Positions 17,012 to 25,631 of a stretch of 64,000 bases of DNA are shown here, one piece after another; the first letter of the stretch is position 1; each line of letters starts with the position of its first letter. Origin of the DNA: CAJXMH01 sp040220135 (lineage in GTDB: Bacteria; Bacteroidota; Bacteroidia; Flavobacteriales_E; Vicingaceae); the NCBI GenBank assembly GCA_040220135.1, contig JAVJTT010000020.1, forward strand, positions 463,741 to 527,740, in the 5' to 3' direction. The notes below the pieces were generated by a model. It made no database searches. It was not told where the DNA came from and worked only from the letters and a program-made list of their open reading frames with translations. Made by a program: the position numbers and the translations under genes.

Positions 17012-17599
17012 TTATTTATAATCAAACTTAAACTGACCGTTGGTTATTAATACTGAATCAGTCATAATACAATTAGCACCCTGATATGCCATTGCATTAA
17101 ATGTTCCCTCTATTTCTCCAGAATTAGTATCTATCTTAGTAAACTCAATTGAGCTTTCGTAAGCTGCTTGTCCATTATAATCTTTACAACTTCCTGATTG
17201 GAATTGTCCACCGTTTCTTGTTGTATCTTCTGTTTGAACAAGTGTGATAGCGTTAAGTGTTCCATTATCCATTTTGTATGCTCCAACTGTTAGTGTCTTT
17301 CTTACTGCAATGGATAATAATCTTGGCAAGTTGCCAGATGTATCTATTCCAATTGCTTGGATAAAGCCACTAAACTCATTATAAGTAGTAACTTCAATGT
17401 TATAACTATCTCCGTCAACATCCCCTGAAATAAAAGCTCCAGAAGTATTGCCTCCACCGCTATTACCACCATTGTTACCATTATTATTGTTAGTTGACTG
17501 ATTATTTGATGAAGGTGTTACTTCATCGTCTTCTGTTTCGCATGCAACAAAAGAAATTGTTAGTAGTACAAGGAAGCACCATCTTAGTAAATTATTCAT
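17012..17599 (-). CDS. Lipoprotein with low-complexity linker
   Basis: A 195-residue predicted lipoprotein. The signal peptide ends in a lipobox (VAC, Cys about residue 20). A Ser/Asn/Gly linker (about 30-55) follows, then a beta-rich domain of about 140 residues with two Cys that may pair. I do not recognise a specific function. Its signal peptide is nearly the same as that of the next gene upstream (RWCFL..L...F..ACE in both), which suggests a shared origin of the 5' ends. It is probably anchored to the periplasmic or outer membrane face. Confidence 0.7.
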   Translation of the reverse strand: MNNLLRWCFLVLLTISFVACETEDDEVTPSSNNQSTNNNNGNNGGNSGGGNTSGAFISGDVDGDSYNIEVTTYNEFSGFIQAIGIDTSGNLPRLLSIAVRKTLTVGAYKMDNGTLNAITLVQTEDTTRNGGQFQSGSCKDYNGQAAYESSIEFTKIDTNSGEIEGTFNAMAYQGANCIMTDSVLITNGQFKFDYK

Positions 17600-17661
17600 T
17601 GTATTTGTTTTTAAGCTTCTTCTTTAGAGCAGAAGATGCAGTTTAATAAGGTCTTTAGATA

Positions 17662-18495
17662 TTAAGTTGGGTCGTTTGTACCGTGAGAAGTTAGAGTGAA
17701 GCTCCTAGCATTAACTGATAAATCGAACATTGTCCCGGGGGGAATTGAATTAGGATTATTATCATCTAGACCAACTCTGAAATAGTAAGTCTTATTAGGC
17801 TCCTTATTTACTGATACCCCATGAATATCTTTTCCTATTAATTCATCTGCTCTATTCCAGTAGTCAATTGGTATTCCTTCTCTAAATAATTGAAGGGTTA
17901 CAGCTTTATCGCTTGTTATTGCAAAGTCTATTGCATCATTTTCTTGACCGCTTCCAATTTGGACAGAATAATATAACCAACCTGCTCTTTGTGAATTGTT
18001 ACCGCTTTGTGGAAGAGTCTGATTGCTTAACTGTTCAGTTTTTGCAGAGGTTAAGGTAGGAGTTGTTATATCTCCATACAGTTGTAAACTGTAACTTATA
18101 CTTCCTATCCTCATTCTTGAATCAGGTAATACGATTACTTCATAATTTCCCGCTTTTAAAAAATCAGTTCTATCAATGCTAGTTTCATTATCATTTCTTA
18201 GGAAAGTTCCATCAGAACGAACAATTCTATATTTTAAGCTAATATCTGATGAAACAACGGACCTAAGATCTGAGGGAGAATTAAGAGTTAGCAAATAGTG
18301 ATCTGCCCTAAAAGAGGAGGGAAATTCACCAGTATAGTCTACAGCTTGATTCCAGTTTCCTGTTGCGCTGAAACTTGGTTTAGTTGAAGGGTCGTTAACA
18401 TCAGTTGTCATTGCTTCATCTTCACCATCTTTTTCACAGGCGATTAAGGAAAAACTAAGTAGTGCAAGGAAGCACCATCTTGATATTGTATTCAT
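17662..18495 (-). CDS. Lipoprotein with pre-peptidase-like beta domains
   Basis: A 277-residue predicted lipoprotein (lipobox IAC, Cys about residue 20, then an acidic stretch). The mature part is beta-rich with two similar halves: 'FRADHYLLTL...GNYEVIVLP' and 'GWLYYSVQI...KTYYFRVGLDD'. Such repeats resemble bacterial pre-peptidase C-terminal domains, though I cannot confirm that. It shares its signal-peptide sequence with the lipoprotein 62 bases downstream. The 122-bp hairpin element lies upstream, between it and the divergent nuclease-like gene. Confidence 0.65.
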   Translation of the reverse strand: MNTISRWCFLALLSFSLIACEKDGEDEAMTTDVNDPSTKPSFSATGNWNQAVDYTGEFPSSFRADHYLLTLNSPSDLRSVVSSDISLKYRIVRSDGTFLRNDNETSIDRTDFLKAGNYEVIVLPDSRMRIGSISYSLQLYGDITTPTLTSAKTEQLSNQTLPQSGNNSQRAGWLYYSVQIGSGQENDAIDFAITSDKAVTLQLFREGIPIDYWNRADELIGKDIHGVSVNKEPNKTYYFRVGLDDNNPNSIPPGTMFDLSVNARSFTLTSHGTNDPT

Positions 18496-18909
18496 AATAG
18501 TTTGTTTTGGCTTCTTCGAGGAACGAAAAGAAGGAGTTTAAATAAAGATTTAAGGGAAACCAAAACATAAAAGAAGGGCGTGAACCTCAAGCTACGTCAT
18601 CAACGTTAGAGAGGTACCGCCAAGCACCCGACACAAATTGAATCAATAACAAAAGGACACGCCCCATAATGGGCGAAGCCTTTTTGATTCTTTGTGTCTA
18701 TACGAAATTTGGCGGTTTTCTCTAACTAGAATCAAATAGCTTACGCTATTCTATATATGTCGTTTAACGAGTATTACATAGGCATTTTCATTGAAAAGTA
18801 TAGATATAAAGTTACTAAAATCGTGCCGAAATGCCTAATAGATAAGAGGTTGATTCTGTATATTTATAAATGTTAAAATCAGTCGCTAAACCTAATTAGA
18901 ATCTCAACT
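18496..18909. other. Gene-free 414-bp spacer between divergent genes
   Basis: No open frame of note is seen. The left half holds the long hairpin at 18605-18726 and a nested short hairpin (CGCCC/GGGCG at about 18660-18675). The right half is AT-rich and should hold the promoter of the gene at 18910. A GGGCGTG at about 18577 is complementary to CACGCCC at 18658, which could add to an RNA structure. Confidence 0.5.
18605..18726. repeat. 122-bp imperfect palindrome (hairpin or MITE-like)
   Basis: The left arm (18605-18646) starts GTTAGAGA and the right arm (18684-18726) ends TCTCTAAC. Four matching blocks occur in inverted order: GTTAGAGA/TCTCTAAC, CCGCCAA/TTGGCGG, GACACAAA/TTTGTGTC and GATTC-type AATCAA/TTGATT. 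A short GC hairpin sits in the loop. It could be a structured RNA or leader, or a small non-autonomous element; I see no clear target-site duplication. Confidence 0.55.
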
Positions 18910-20232
18910 ATGCCCAAAGTAACAGGTTTCTTTCTTACGCTTTCAGAAGAACGGTATAGTGTATTTATACATCGAACCAATTCGATATTCGCTGAATCTG
19001 TCAGAGAGTTTGCACATTCCAGAAATGTTCCACTTGTCTGTTTTATAATAAATCCTGAAGGTCAGATTTCTCATGTCGGATTCGGAAGGCGTGGGCAAGT
19101 TTCTGAGACGGACAGAAGAAGATTAAATGTAGACGACATTTTTGAGTTGAAGAATCCTTTAGACGTTAGTGAACTCGTTGAGCAAACAAGCGCTAATGTC
19201 AGACGTTTCTTAAAAGATAAATTGGAAAGAGGGGGCTTACTTCCAATTAAAAGTTTTGAAGCATTCTTGACAGTCTTTTTAGCAAAGTCCAAAGAATCAG
19301 CACCGATTTTAAACAAGTTTTCCAAAGAAAGAAGAGAAAGAATCGCAAGTCTTAGAAGAGAAACTCTAGACTCTTTGGCTAATCAAAAAGAAGCCTTGCA
19401 TACTGCCATGAATTTTGCAGACATGGATAGAAGCCAAGCAATAGGATATGATTACGCAGAAGAAAAGCCAACATCGTACCTTGATGGAATAGAAACACCA
19501 AGGCTTAGAGAAGACCAAGTTTTATTAAATGATTTTTCTAATTTCTTTGATTTTAATTCAACTGATAGAACTCAATTTTCTTCAAAAATCTTTCGAAATA
19601 GAGACAGTAAGCTTACTGTTACTTTAGCTAATAGACTTCCTTTAGAAGAGCAAACAGGAACAGATTTAATCTACTTCAATGAGAATCATAAATGTTTCAT
19701 TATGATTCAATACAAAATGATGGAGTACGGCGAACAAGAGGATAGTTATAGGTTACCCAATGAACAACTAGAAAAGGAAATTGAAAGAATGGATGATGTC
19801 TTAGACCATCTAAGTACCATAGAGGAAGAAGAGAGCTTTGAGAATTATCGCCTTAATGCTGACCCTTTTTTCTTAAAAGTATGCCCAAGATTCAATTTTG
19901 AACCTGATGATTCAAGACTTCATAAAGGCATGTATCTTCCCTTGTCTTATTTTAAGTTGCTTCAAAATGATAGATCTATTGAAGGTATTAGAGGGGGCAA
20001 GTCCATTAAGTATAGTAATGTTGGCAAGTACTTTGACAATACGGCTTTTAAAACTATTGTTCAAAGCGGTTGGATAGGAACAAGAATTAACCAATCAGAA
20101 GAATTGAAGAAAATTATTAGAGAGGTTCTTAAAACAGGTAAAGCAGTTATTTTAGCAGTAAAGGAAGATTTTGAAGCCAAAGAAAGAAAAAACATTGGCA
20201 GCTTATTTGATGAACCCGAGGAGGAGGATTAA
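18910..20232 (+). CDS. Predicted PD-(D/E)XK nuclease-like protein
   Basis: A 440-residue protein I do not recognise by name. The N-terminus (1-95) forms an alpha/beta domain; the middle is helical and Arg-rich. Around residue 255 the sequence 'TGTDLIYFNENHKCFIMIQYK' gives an Asp followed after one strand by Q-x-K, the pattern of PD-(D/E)XK restriction-type nucleases, with an upstream Glu in LPLEEQ. The C-terminus is acidic (DEPEEED). It overlaps the convergent gene at 20229 by 4 bases. The defence-type neighbourhood fits a DNA-cutting role, but this is motif-based inference. Confidence 0.5.
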   Translation: MPKVTGFFLTLSEERYSVFIHRTNSIFAESVREFAHSRNVPLVCFIINPEGQISHVGFGRRGQVSETDRRRLNVDDIFELKNPLDVSELVEQTSANVRRFLKDKLERGGLLPIKSFEAFLTVFLAKSKESAPILNKFSKERRERIASLRRETLDSLANQKEALHTAMNFADMDRSQAIGYDYAEEKPTSYLDGIETPRLREDQVLLNDFSNFFDFNSTDRTQFSSKIFRNRDSKLTVTLANRLPLEEQTGTDLIYFNENHKCFIMIQYKMMEYGEQEDSYRLPNEQLEKEIERMDDVLDHLSTIEEEESFENYRLNADPFFLKVCPRFNFEPDDSRLHKGMYLPLSYFKLLQNDRSIEGIRGGKSIKYSNVGKYFDNTAFKTIVQSGWIGTRINQSEELKKIIREVLKTGKAVILAVKEDFEAKERKNIGSLFDEPEEED

Positions 20233-20699
20233 CCTATATTTTCAATTTCAATAACTTCCACAAAGTCCAATCCCTCAACTCCTGAAGAACTAGCTTTATC
20301 GGGTCTCACTTTGTTTACCCAATTCTGACTATTAGACTGTTCTGATACTTTGTTTTTGCTTTCTTGATTTGTTGGTTCTTGGTCAGCTAACTCATGAACA
20401 GCCGAACGTATCTGCGATACGTTATACAAACAAAGCTGCTCAAAGAGAAAATCTAGCCTTCTTCCTTTGATGGTTACTTTGTACTCTCCAAGCTTTAGAA
20501 TAACTCCGATAGAAGGCTCATAGAATACCTCTGAGAGATAAACGTAAGGCAAGGCAAGGTAACTTCCATCTCTGAGTTCCAATTGCAGCGTATGGATTGC
20601 ACCTTTACTGTTATGCCCTCCATAATCAAAGTACTTGCTCTTTCTTCCTTGATGTGTGGGAGAAAATCGATCTAATTTATTTCCTGTTTCCATATACAC
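20229..20699 (-). CDS. Hypothetical protein downstream of relaxase
   Basis: A 156-residue protein. The first 105 residues form a compact beta-rich domain (KYFDYGG, SYLALPYVYLSEVFYEPS, GVILKLGEYKVTIKGRRLDFLF); the rest is a hydrophilic, Ser/Asn-rich tail. It starts 6 bases after the relaxase stop in the same direction, so it belongs to the mobilisation operon. The function is unknown to me; a relaxosome accessory role would fit its place. Confidence 0.6.
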   Translation of the reverse strand: MYMETGNKLDRFSPTHQGRKSKYFDYGGHNSKGAIHTLQLELRDGSYLALPYVYLSEVFYEPSIGVILKLGEYKVTIKGRRLDFLFEQLCLYNVSQIRSAVHELADQEPTNQESKNKVSEQSNSQNWVNKVRPDKASSSGVEGLDFVEVIEIENIG

Positions 20700-20705
20700 T
20701 ATTTT

Positions 20706-23486
20706 TTATCTGCCTCTTGAACTACTATGTTGCCTCATAGCAATTATTTGGCGGTGTTTAATCATGTTCTCTCTTGCGTTTCTCATGAAAGCAGCCATTT
20801 TTTCCTTTCCGGAATTTAGTAGCTCTTTGGTCTTTTCTGCTCTTTGTTGCTTCTGTTGCTCTTTTTGTTGTTCTTTCTGTTTGGTGCTTTCCTCTTTTAG
20901 CTCTAAGGCTGAGATTTCTTTTTCAGTTTTCATGACATTCTCCTTTAATCGTTCGGTGTTATCGGTGTAAATGGTCGCTGATTTCCGCCCACGGCTTACA
21001 GAAACATAAAACTGCTCTTTGGAGCTTGCTCTACCAGATTCAGAGCCTTGTGCAAGTAGCACACGGTCTACTGTCTTTCCCTGTGAAGAATAACTAGTAG
21101 ATGTGTAAGAATAATTGATATTACGGTGGTCTTTAGATAGAATGGCTTTATTGGTTAGCTCAATGTCTCCTTCCTTGGTAAAGCCTTTAATTTCAAAGCT
21201 ATTTCCGTTAAAAAGTCGTTTGCCATCTTTAGAAGAACCGTTCTGCGTAATCAAAATCTTTTCACCTTTGGCAAGTTGAATGGTGTCCTTTTCAAATACC
21301 TGAAACTTTGACCCTTCTTGCAAAGGCAAAGTTTTCAGATTGCCCAGGGCATCGTTCACTAAAACAGTTCCCTTCTTTCGTTCAACAACATCGTATTTTT
21401 CGCCTGCCTTAAATCCTCCTTTTACATTTTGCACAAACTGCACCGCCATCCCTGATTGATAATTGTGGGAATCCTTTCTTTGTGCTTCTGTGTAATACAA
21501 ATTCTTTTGTACGGTAAATTCTTGCTGCTCTTTACCGAGTGTTCCATTTTGAAGCAATTTGCCTCTAATGGCTTCGGTTACTTCCTTTCCTTCTTTTTTG
21601 GTTGGGGAGACCACTAAAACCGTTTCTTTGCTCTTTAGAGCTTTTACATAGTCATTGGCAATTCGCTCCCATCGTTCCGATTTATCGCTAAGCTCAACAA
21701 TAGAATCGTTCTTTTCAAGGGCATTTATGCCCTTTTCAATTTGTCCTTTTTGAATGAGGTCAACGACCTCTTTATAGCTTGCTATCTTTTGTCGTTGAAT
21801 CTCACGAACAGAAACCACTTTCAAGCCTGCTCTTTCTTGCAAGAGTCGCATGGCATCGCCGCGCTCAACAGCAGAATGCTGTTTTGTGTCTCCTGTTAAG
21901 AGTACCCTAGCATTTTGTTTTTTCGCAAGCTCAAAAACCTTGTTCAAGGTAGGAGTTCCAACTTGTCCTGATTCATCTATCCAGATGACTTGATTCTTAA
22001 CTTTCTCTTGCAAGTCTTTTGAAGCCAAAAGACTTGCAACCGTATCGGCATTTATAAAGCCTTCATCTTTTAAAACACCTCTGCTTGCAGCAGCAGAAGG
22101 GGCAAAAGCAAATAGTCCTTTGCCGCCTTTTTTAATTCCCTCATTGACTTCAGACATTAAAGTGGTTTTTCCAGTTCCGGCACCACCCTCAACTAAAACT
22201 ACTCTGTCAAAAGAACCCAATACATGATTGACTGCATTTTGCTGTTGTTCGTTCAAAAAGTCTCTTTTGAACTGATGAGGCTGATTCAAAATAGGGTCTA
22301 ACTTTCCTTTGCCCTCACGAGCAAACTGAATCATTTTGATTTCCTGATTAATGGCTTCTTTGGTCGTGGTATGACTTTCTAAGTCAATTAGCGTTCGAAT
22401 CATTTCCTTGCTGTTTCCAATCTCTTTTTGAAGTTCAGTAACTCCAAATTTCCCATAACCTTGTTGCAAAACTTCTGCCATTACTCTGCGCTCTTTAACA
22501 ACACTTCTTCGCTCCAATTCATGGGACAAAGCATGATTTAAAGCACTCTTCACATCTAAAGGCTGAAAGTCTGCTTTTGCAGATTTCAATTGACTGAGCT
22601 TCATGATTTCTTTTGGCTCTAACCTAGATAACCAAAGCTTTTGCAATTGCTCAAAAGGTAAATCATCCTCTTTTCCTTTTCGGGTGCTTGCACCGAGTTG
22701 GTCTTTCTGCTTCGCTGAAAGCCCTTTTTTAGCAGCAATCTTTTCAATCTTGCTTGTTCGGGTAGAGAACTTATCAATCAATTCCCTTTCAACCCCTGCA
22801 AGTTCCATATATCTACCATTGCGGTCAATGGAATAACCAAGCTCCTTTAAATTCTCAGCTAACCTTGAATGAAAGCTTGCCTCAAAATAAGGTGCATTCA
22901 TTTTGATTCCAGAGTTCTCCAATGCCTTGTAGCGGTTTTCTTCCCTGTCCTTCGTCATGTTAAAAACATAGGCGTGTGTATGCAAATGAGGATCGATTCT
23001 TTTAATTCCTGAACTGTCTTTTTCAGGGCGAGAGGTCATATGGGTAAAAGAGCCGTAAACGATGTTTCCTGTTTCACGAAGGGATTTAACACCATTAGTA
23101 TCAACTCTTGTTCTAGCAACCGTTTCTACTTCTTGCATGGTGTCCTGAACGGACTTGTTAAATGCTTCTAAGATCCGTTCATCTTTAGTCGCCGCATATG
23201 CCAGAGAAACACTCTTGGGTGCGTTAAAGGTCAAATCGTAGCCCACACGTCTATTGGCAGCCATTCGCTCAGTCACTTGTTCGCCTGTTTGTGGGTGTTG
23301 GTTATCAATTAAGCGGTAAAAATCTTCTTGCTGAATTGTACCTGATAGCCCAAACTCAGCAGCTAATTTACCGTGCCATTTTCCAGATATCTGTACATCT
23401 TTTGAATAGTAATCTTCCTTACTCAAAGACTGTTGAAAGTAGCCTTTGATATCGGAAGAAGTTGTACTGTTATAAATTCTAAGCAT
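20706..23486 (-). CDS. MobF-family conjugative relaxase/helicase (TrwC/TraI-like)
   Basis: A 926-residue relaxase. The TrwC domain has N-terminal tyrosines (YYSKD, about 26-27) for the DNA-protein bond and the three-His metal site in DPHLHTHAYVFN (about 166-176). A RecD-type SF1 helicase half follows with Walker A VEGGAGTGKTT near residue 435, a Walker B-like VIWIDESGQVG, and a C-terminal YTSTSYSSQGKTVDR and YVSVSRGR (motifs V and VI). The extreme C-terminus is a Lys/Glu/Gln coiled coil. It nicks oriT and unwinds the transferred strand. The length is near the usual size of MobF proteins. Confidence 0.92.
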   Translation of the reverse strand: MLRIYNSTTSSDIKGYFQQSLSKEDYYSKDVQISGKWHGKLAAEFGLSGTIQQEDFYRLIDNQHPQTGEQVTERMAANRRVGYDLTFNAPKSVSLAYAATKDERILEAFNKSVQDTMQEVETVARTRVDTNGVKSLRETGNIVYGSFTHMTSRPEKDSSGIKRIDPHLHTHAYVFNMTKDREENRYKALENSGIKMNAPYFEASFHSRLAENLKELGYSIDRNGRYMELAGVERELIDKFSTRTSKIEKIAAKKGLSAKQKDQLGASTRKGKEDDLPFEQLQKLWLSRLEPKEIMKLSQLKSAKADFQPLDVKSALNHALSHELERRSVVKERRVMAEVLQQGYGKFGVTELQKEIGNSKEMIRTLIDLESHTTTKEAINQEIKMIQFAREGKGKLDPILNQPHQFKRDFLNEQQQNAVNHVLGSFDRVVLVEGGAGTGKTTLMSEVNEGIKKGGKGLFAFAPSAAASRGVLKDEGFINADTVASLLASKDLQEKVKNQVIWIDESGQVGTPTLNKVFELAKKQNARVLLTGDTKQHSAVERGDAMRLLQERAGLKVVSVREIQRQKIASYKEVVDLIQKGQIEKGINALEKNDSIVELSDKSERWERIANDYVKALKSKETVLVVSPTKKEGKEVTEAIRGKLLQNGTLGKEQQEFTVQKNLYYTEAQRKDSHNYQSGMAVQFVQNVKGGFKAGEKYDVVERKKGTVLVNDALGNLKTLPLQEGSKFQVFEKDTIQLAKGEKILITQNGSSKDGKRLFNGNSFEIKGFTKEGDIELTNKAILSKDHRNINYSYTSTSYSSQGKTVDRVLLAQGSESGRASSKEQFYVSVSRGRKSATIYTDNTERLKENVMKTEKEISALELKEESTKQKEQQKEQQKQQRAEKTKELLNSGKEKMAAFMRNARENMIKHRQIIAMRQHSSSRGR

Positions 23487-23529
23487 AGCTTTTCATTTTT
23501 AATTGAATTTTGTGAAATGCTGTTTAAAG

Positions 23530-23600
23530 CTGATGTCCACCTTAGTGGGTGAATTATATCATTGAGCGATATAGTGCAGAAAGAGCCATTGTTTTGAAAA
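23530..23600. other. Candidate origin of transfer (oriT)
   Basis: Two close inverted repeats lie just upstream of the relaxase gene: CCAC-CTTA-GTGG (23537-23548) and TATATC-attgagc-GATATA (23555-23573). Relaxase genes of mobilizable elements usually sit next to their oriT, and hairpins of this kind position the nick site. No nick sequence can be read directly. Confidence 0.35.
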
Positions 23601-23668
23601 CAACAGCTTAATATTTTGAGTCGTTTTAGCTGCGCTAGTCACGACAAGAAAAGTAAGAGAACCCGATT

Positions 23669-23833
23669 ATGATTATGCGTAAGGAATCTTCTTGGTTCAA
23701 GGGCTTCGCAAGTGAAAAGACATTTCAAAAAATTCCCCTGAATAAATTCATTCCTCGCAAAGCAACTTACGTTGCTAAACAATTTTTAGGCTTTTCACCC
23801 ATTGAAGTCGAACATATCCCTAACAGTTATTGA
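23669..23833 (+). CDS. Small basic protein (54 residues), tentative
   Basis: An open frame of 54 codons between the relaxase and ssb genes. It starts ATG at 23669 (or 23675) after AAGAGA and ends TGA at 23831. The product is basic (net excess of Lys/Arg) with aromatic residues (ESSWFKGF, FIPRKATYVAK), a composition unlike random translation of AT-rich spacer. It is transcribed toward ssb. It could be a DNA-binding accessory of transfer, or chance. Confidence 0.4.
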   Translation: MIMRKESSWFKGFASEKTFQKIPLNKFIPRKATYVAKQFLGFSPIEVEHIPNSY

Positions 23834-23924
23834 AGAAACTTACCTATCGAGCAGTTTCTCCAAACCACTTCGCTCTCATGGGTTCATGAACTTTTTATAA
23901 ATAAGAAACCATAAGGAGGTTTTT

Positions 23925-24254
23925 ATGGGTAGAAACAACAAAGTAACATTAATCGGTAGAGTAGGTAAACAACCTCATTTAGCAGGGAATAAAGCTTTTT
24001 TAGCTTTCTCACTTGCAACCAATGAGACTTATCCAGAGCTAGACGATAAGGGTAACATTAAAGGCTATAAAGCAACTGTTACAGAATGGCACAACATCAT
24101 CGTTTTTAAAGATAGTGTAATAGAAGCCAATCAATCACTAGAGAAAGGAGCATTAATCAAAGTTAGAGGCTCCATTCAATATCGTGATGCAAAAGACGGA
24201 AGTCAGGCAAAAGAAACAAGCATAGTTGCTAGTTCAATCAGCCAAGACATTTAA
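23925..24254 (+). CDS. ssb: Single-stranded DNA-binding protein
   Basis: A 109-residue OB-fold protein: NKVTLIGRVGKQP at the start, FSLATNE in strand 2, TEWHNIIVFKD in the third strand and GALIKVRGSIQYRD in the fourth, all in SSB order. It lacks the acidic DDDIPF-type tail that chromosomal SSB proteins use to bind partners and ends SISQDI. This short form is usual for plasmids and conjugative elements, where it coats incoming single strands. The start is fixed by a strong AAGGAGG site 6 bases upstream. Confidence 0.92.
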   Translation: MGRNNKVTLIGRVGKQPHLAGNKAFLAFSLATNETYPELDDKGNIKGYKATVTEWHNIIVFKDSVIEANQSLEKGALIKVRGSIQYRDAKDGSQAKETSIVASSISQDI

Positions 24255-24314
24255 CCAACAATAGGGGGGTGGGAGTTTCTCACCCTCAATAAACAACCGA
24301 AGGAGAAAACAACC

Positions 24315-24842
24315 ATGACTAAATACAACGTAATTTATGCAGACCCACCTTGGCACTATCCAAACGGTTTGCCTTATGAAACAATGAGCTTTGAAGAAAT
24401 AAACAATCTTCCGATAAACCATATATCAAAGGACGATTCGGTTTGTTTCTTATGGGCGACAACTCCCTATTTACCACAAGCACTAGAAACCTTAAAAGCA
24501 TGGGGTTTTGAGTATAAAACAACTATCACGTGGGTTAAAACATACGCCAATGCCAAAGGCTCTTATTTCAAGATTAATACAGAGCATTTATTGGTTGGAG
24601 TAAAAGGCAATATACCTTCCTTTCAGATGAAAGAAAGTAATATTTACCTTTCAGAACCCACCGCACACAGCCAGAAGCCCGACTACTTTCGCAGCCTTGT
24701 ATCCAAGACAGCAAAAAAAGTCTTTGCTTCTCCGCTTAAATTGGAGCTCTTTGCAAGAGATATTCAAGGAGTGGAACATGAATCAATCTTTAAAGATTGG
24801 CATGTTTTCGGGAATCAAGTTGAAAATTCCATTTCACTTTAA
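24315..24842 (+). CDS. MT-A70 family adenine-N6 DNA methyltransferase
   Basis: A 175-residue protein with the catalytic DPPW motif at residues 11-14 (YADPPWHYPNG) and the rest of the MT-A70 core: FLWATTPYLPQALETLKAWGF, a strand TTITWVK, and GSYFKINTEHLLVG. S-adenosylmethionine is the expected methyl donor and adenine in DNA the expected target. No restriction endonuclease partner is adjacent, so it is probably a solitary protective or regulatory methylase, as often found on phages and conjugative elements. It has a GAAGGAG ribosome site and lies 60 bases after ssb, probably in one operon with it. Confidence 0.88.
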   Translation: MTKYNVIYADPPWHYPNGLPYETMSFEEINNLPINHISKDDSVCFLWATTPYLPQALETLKAWGFEYKTTITWVKTYANAKGSYFKINTEHLLVGVKGNIPSFQMKESNIYLSEPTAHSQKPDYFRSLVSKTAKKVFASPLKLELFARDIQGVEHESIFKDWHVFGNQVENSISL

Positions 24843-24861
24843 AACCAAAAGTGAGGTAGGA

Positions 24862-24892
24862 AAAACCCCACCGTAAAAAGTGGGGTTTTACG
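24862..24892 (+). terminator. Rho-independent terminator after methyltransferase
   Basis: Perfect 10-bp arms AAAACCCCAC and GTGGGGTTTT enclose an 8-base loop, 20 bases after the methyltransferase stop. T-rich sequence follows. It probably ends the ssb/methyltransferase transcript and also separates it from the convergent gene at 24920. Confidence 0.85.
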
Positions 24893-24919
24893 TTTATTAT
24901 TACTTTTTACACTAGAAGT

Positions 24920-25495
24920 TTACTTATACTTAATTCTGATTTTTTCTTTTAACCACCAATCACCGTTATGTTTTTGAATACAATCTAGTTCCTTTAATTC
25001 TCTTAGAATTCTTGAAAAATCTTCCATGATAAAAGCATTTCTATTTTTACTTATTTGATAATCGTTAAATAATGAAAATGCTTTATCTTCTTCTATCCAA
25101 TCTCTTTCAGGATTTCTATTCTCCCACATTAATTTTAAAGCAATTGCGTGATTTTCTTTTAAATCAATAGCACGCTTTCTTCTTACTTTATTTACCAAGT
25201 GTAAAATTGCAAAAGTCATTGCATATTTATTTTCTGTCATAATAGCAGTAACTTCCATTGATAACTGAATGACTTCGGTTGCTACATCTTTAAGATTAAA
25301 GTATATATTCTTAACCTTTACGCTTCTACCAGTACCAAGCACTGAATTTATAGTTAAAAACTGAACGATACCAGAAGATGCCATGCTTTCCTTGGTAGTT
25401 CTAAACTCACAAAAATTATCTACAATAAGATTTGATTGTTCTTTGCTTAATTCAGGAAACTCTTTATTTAAACTAATTGCTAATGATGCCTTCAT
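24920..25495 (-). CDS. Hypothetical protein of mobile element
   Basis: I do not recognise this protein. The frame is open to 25549, but the first 18 codons read as hydrophobic residues typical of translated AT-rich DNA, so I prefer the ATG at 25495 (191 residues, starting MKASLAI). The product is helical with basic clusters (NKVRRKRAID) and a C-terminal segment (RILRELKELDCIQ...GDWWLKEK) that resembles a winged-helix end. A DNA-binding role is possible. It is last in the minus-strand series behind the coupling protein genes. Confidence 0.55.
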   Translation of the reverse strand: MKASLAISLNKEFPELSKEQSNLIVDNFCEFRTTKESMASSGIVQFLTINSVLGTGRSVKVKNIYFNLKDVATEVIQLSMEVTAIMTENKYAMTFAILHLVNKVRRKRAIDLKENHAIALKLMWENRNPERDWIEEDKAFSLFNDYQISKNRNAFIMEDFSRILRELKELDCIQKHNGDWWLKEKIRIKYK

Positions 25496-25631
25496 AATCA
25501 GAATATTAATAAATATAACAATTCTGATAAGAAAAGCTTTAAACAACATGTCAAAGAACGGTGGCTCTTATAGAGCCAAGGCAATGACTCAAGTGAGTCA
25601 TAAAACGGACAGACATCACCTCTTAACAGGT

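Noticed and set aside
18605..18726. A tmRNA or tRNA-like reading of the long hairpin
   Set aside because: No T-loop TTCGA motif, no acceptor-type 3' end and no tag frame are present.
20656..20970. Hydrophobic Cys/Phe-rich frame across the relaxase end
   Set aside because: It is the antisense of the relaxase's Lys/Glu/Gln coiled-coil end, which gives Leu/Phe/Cys codons by chance.
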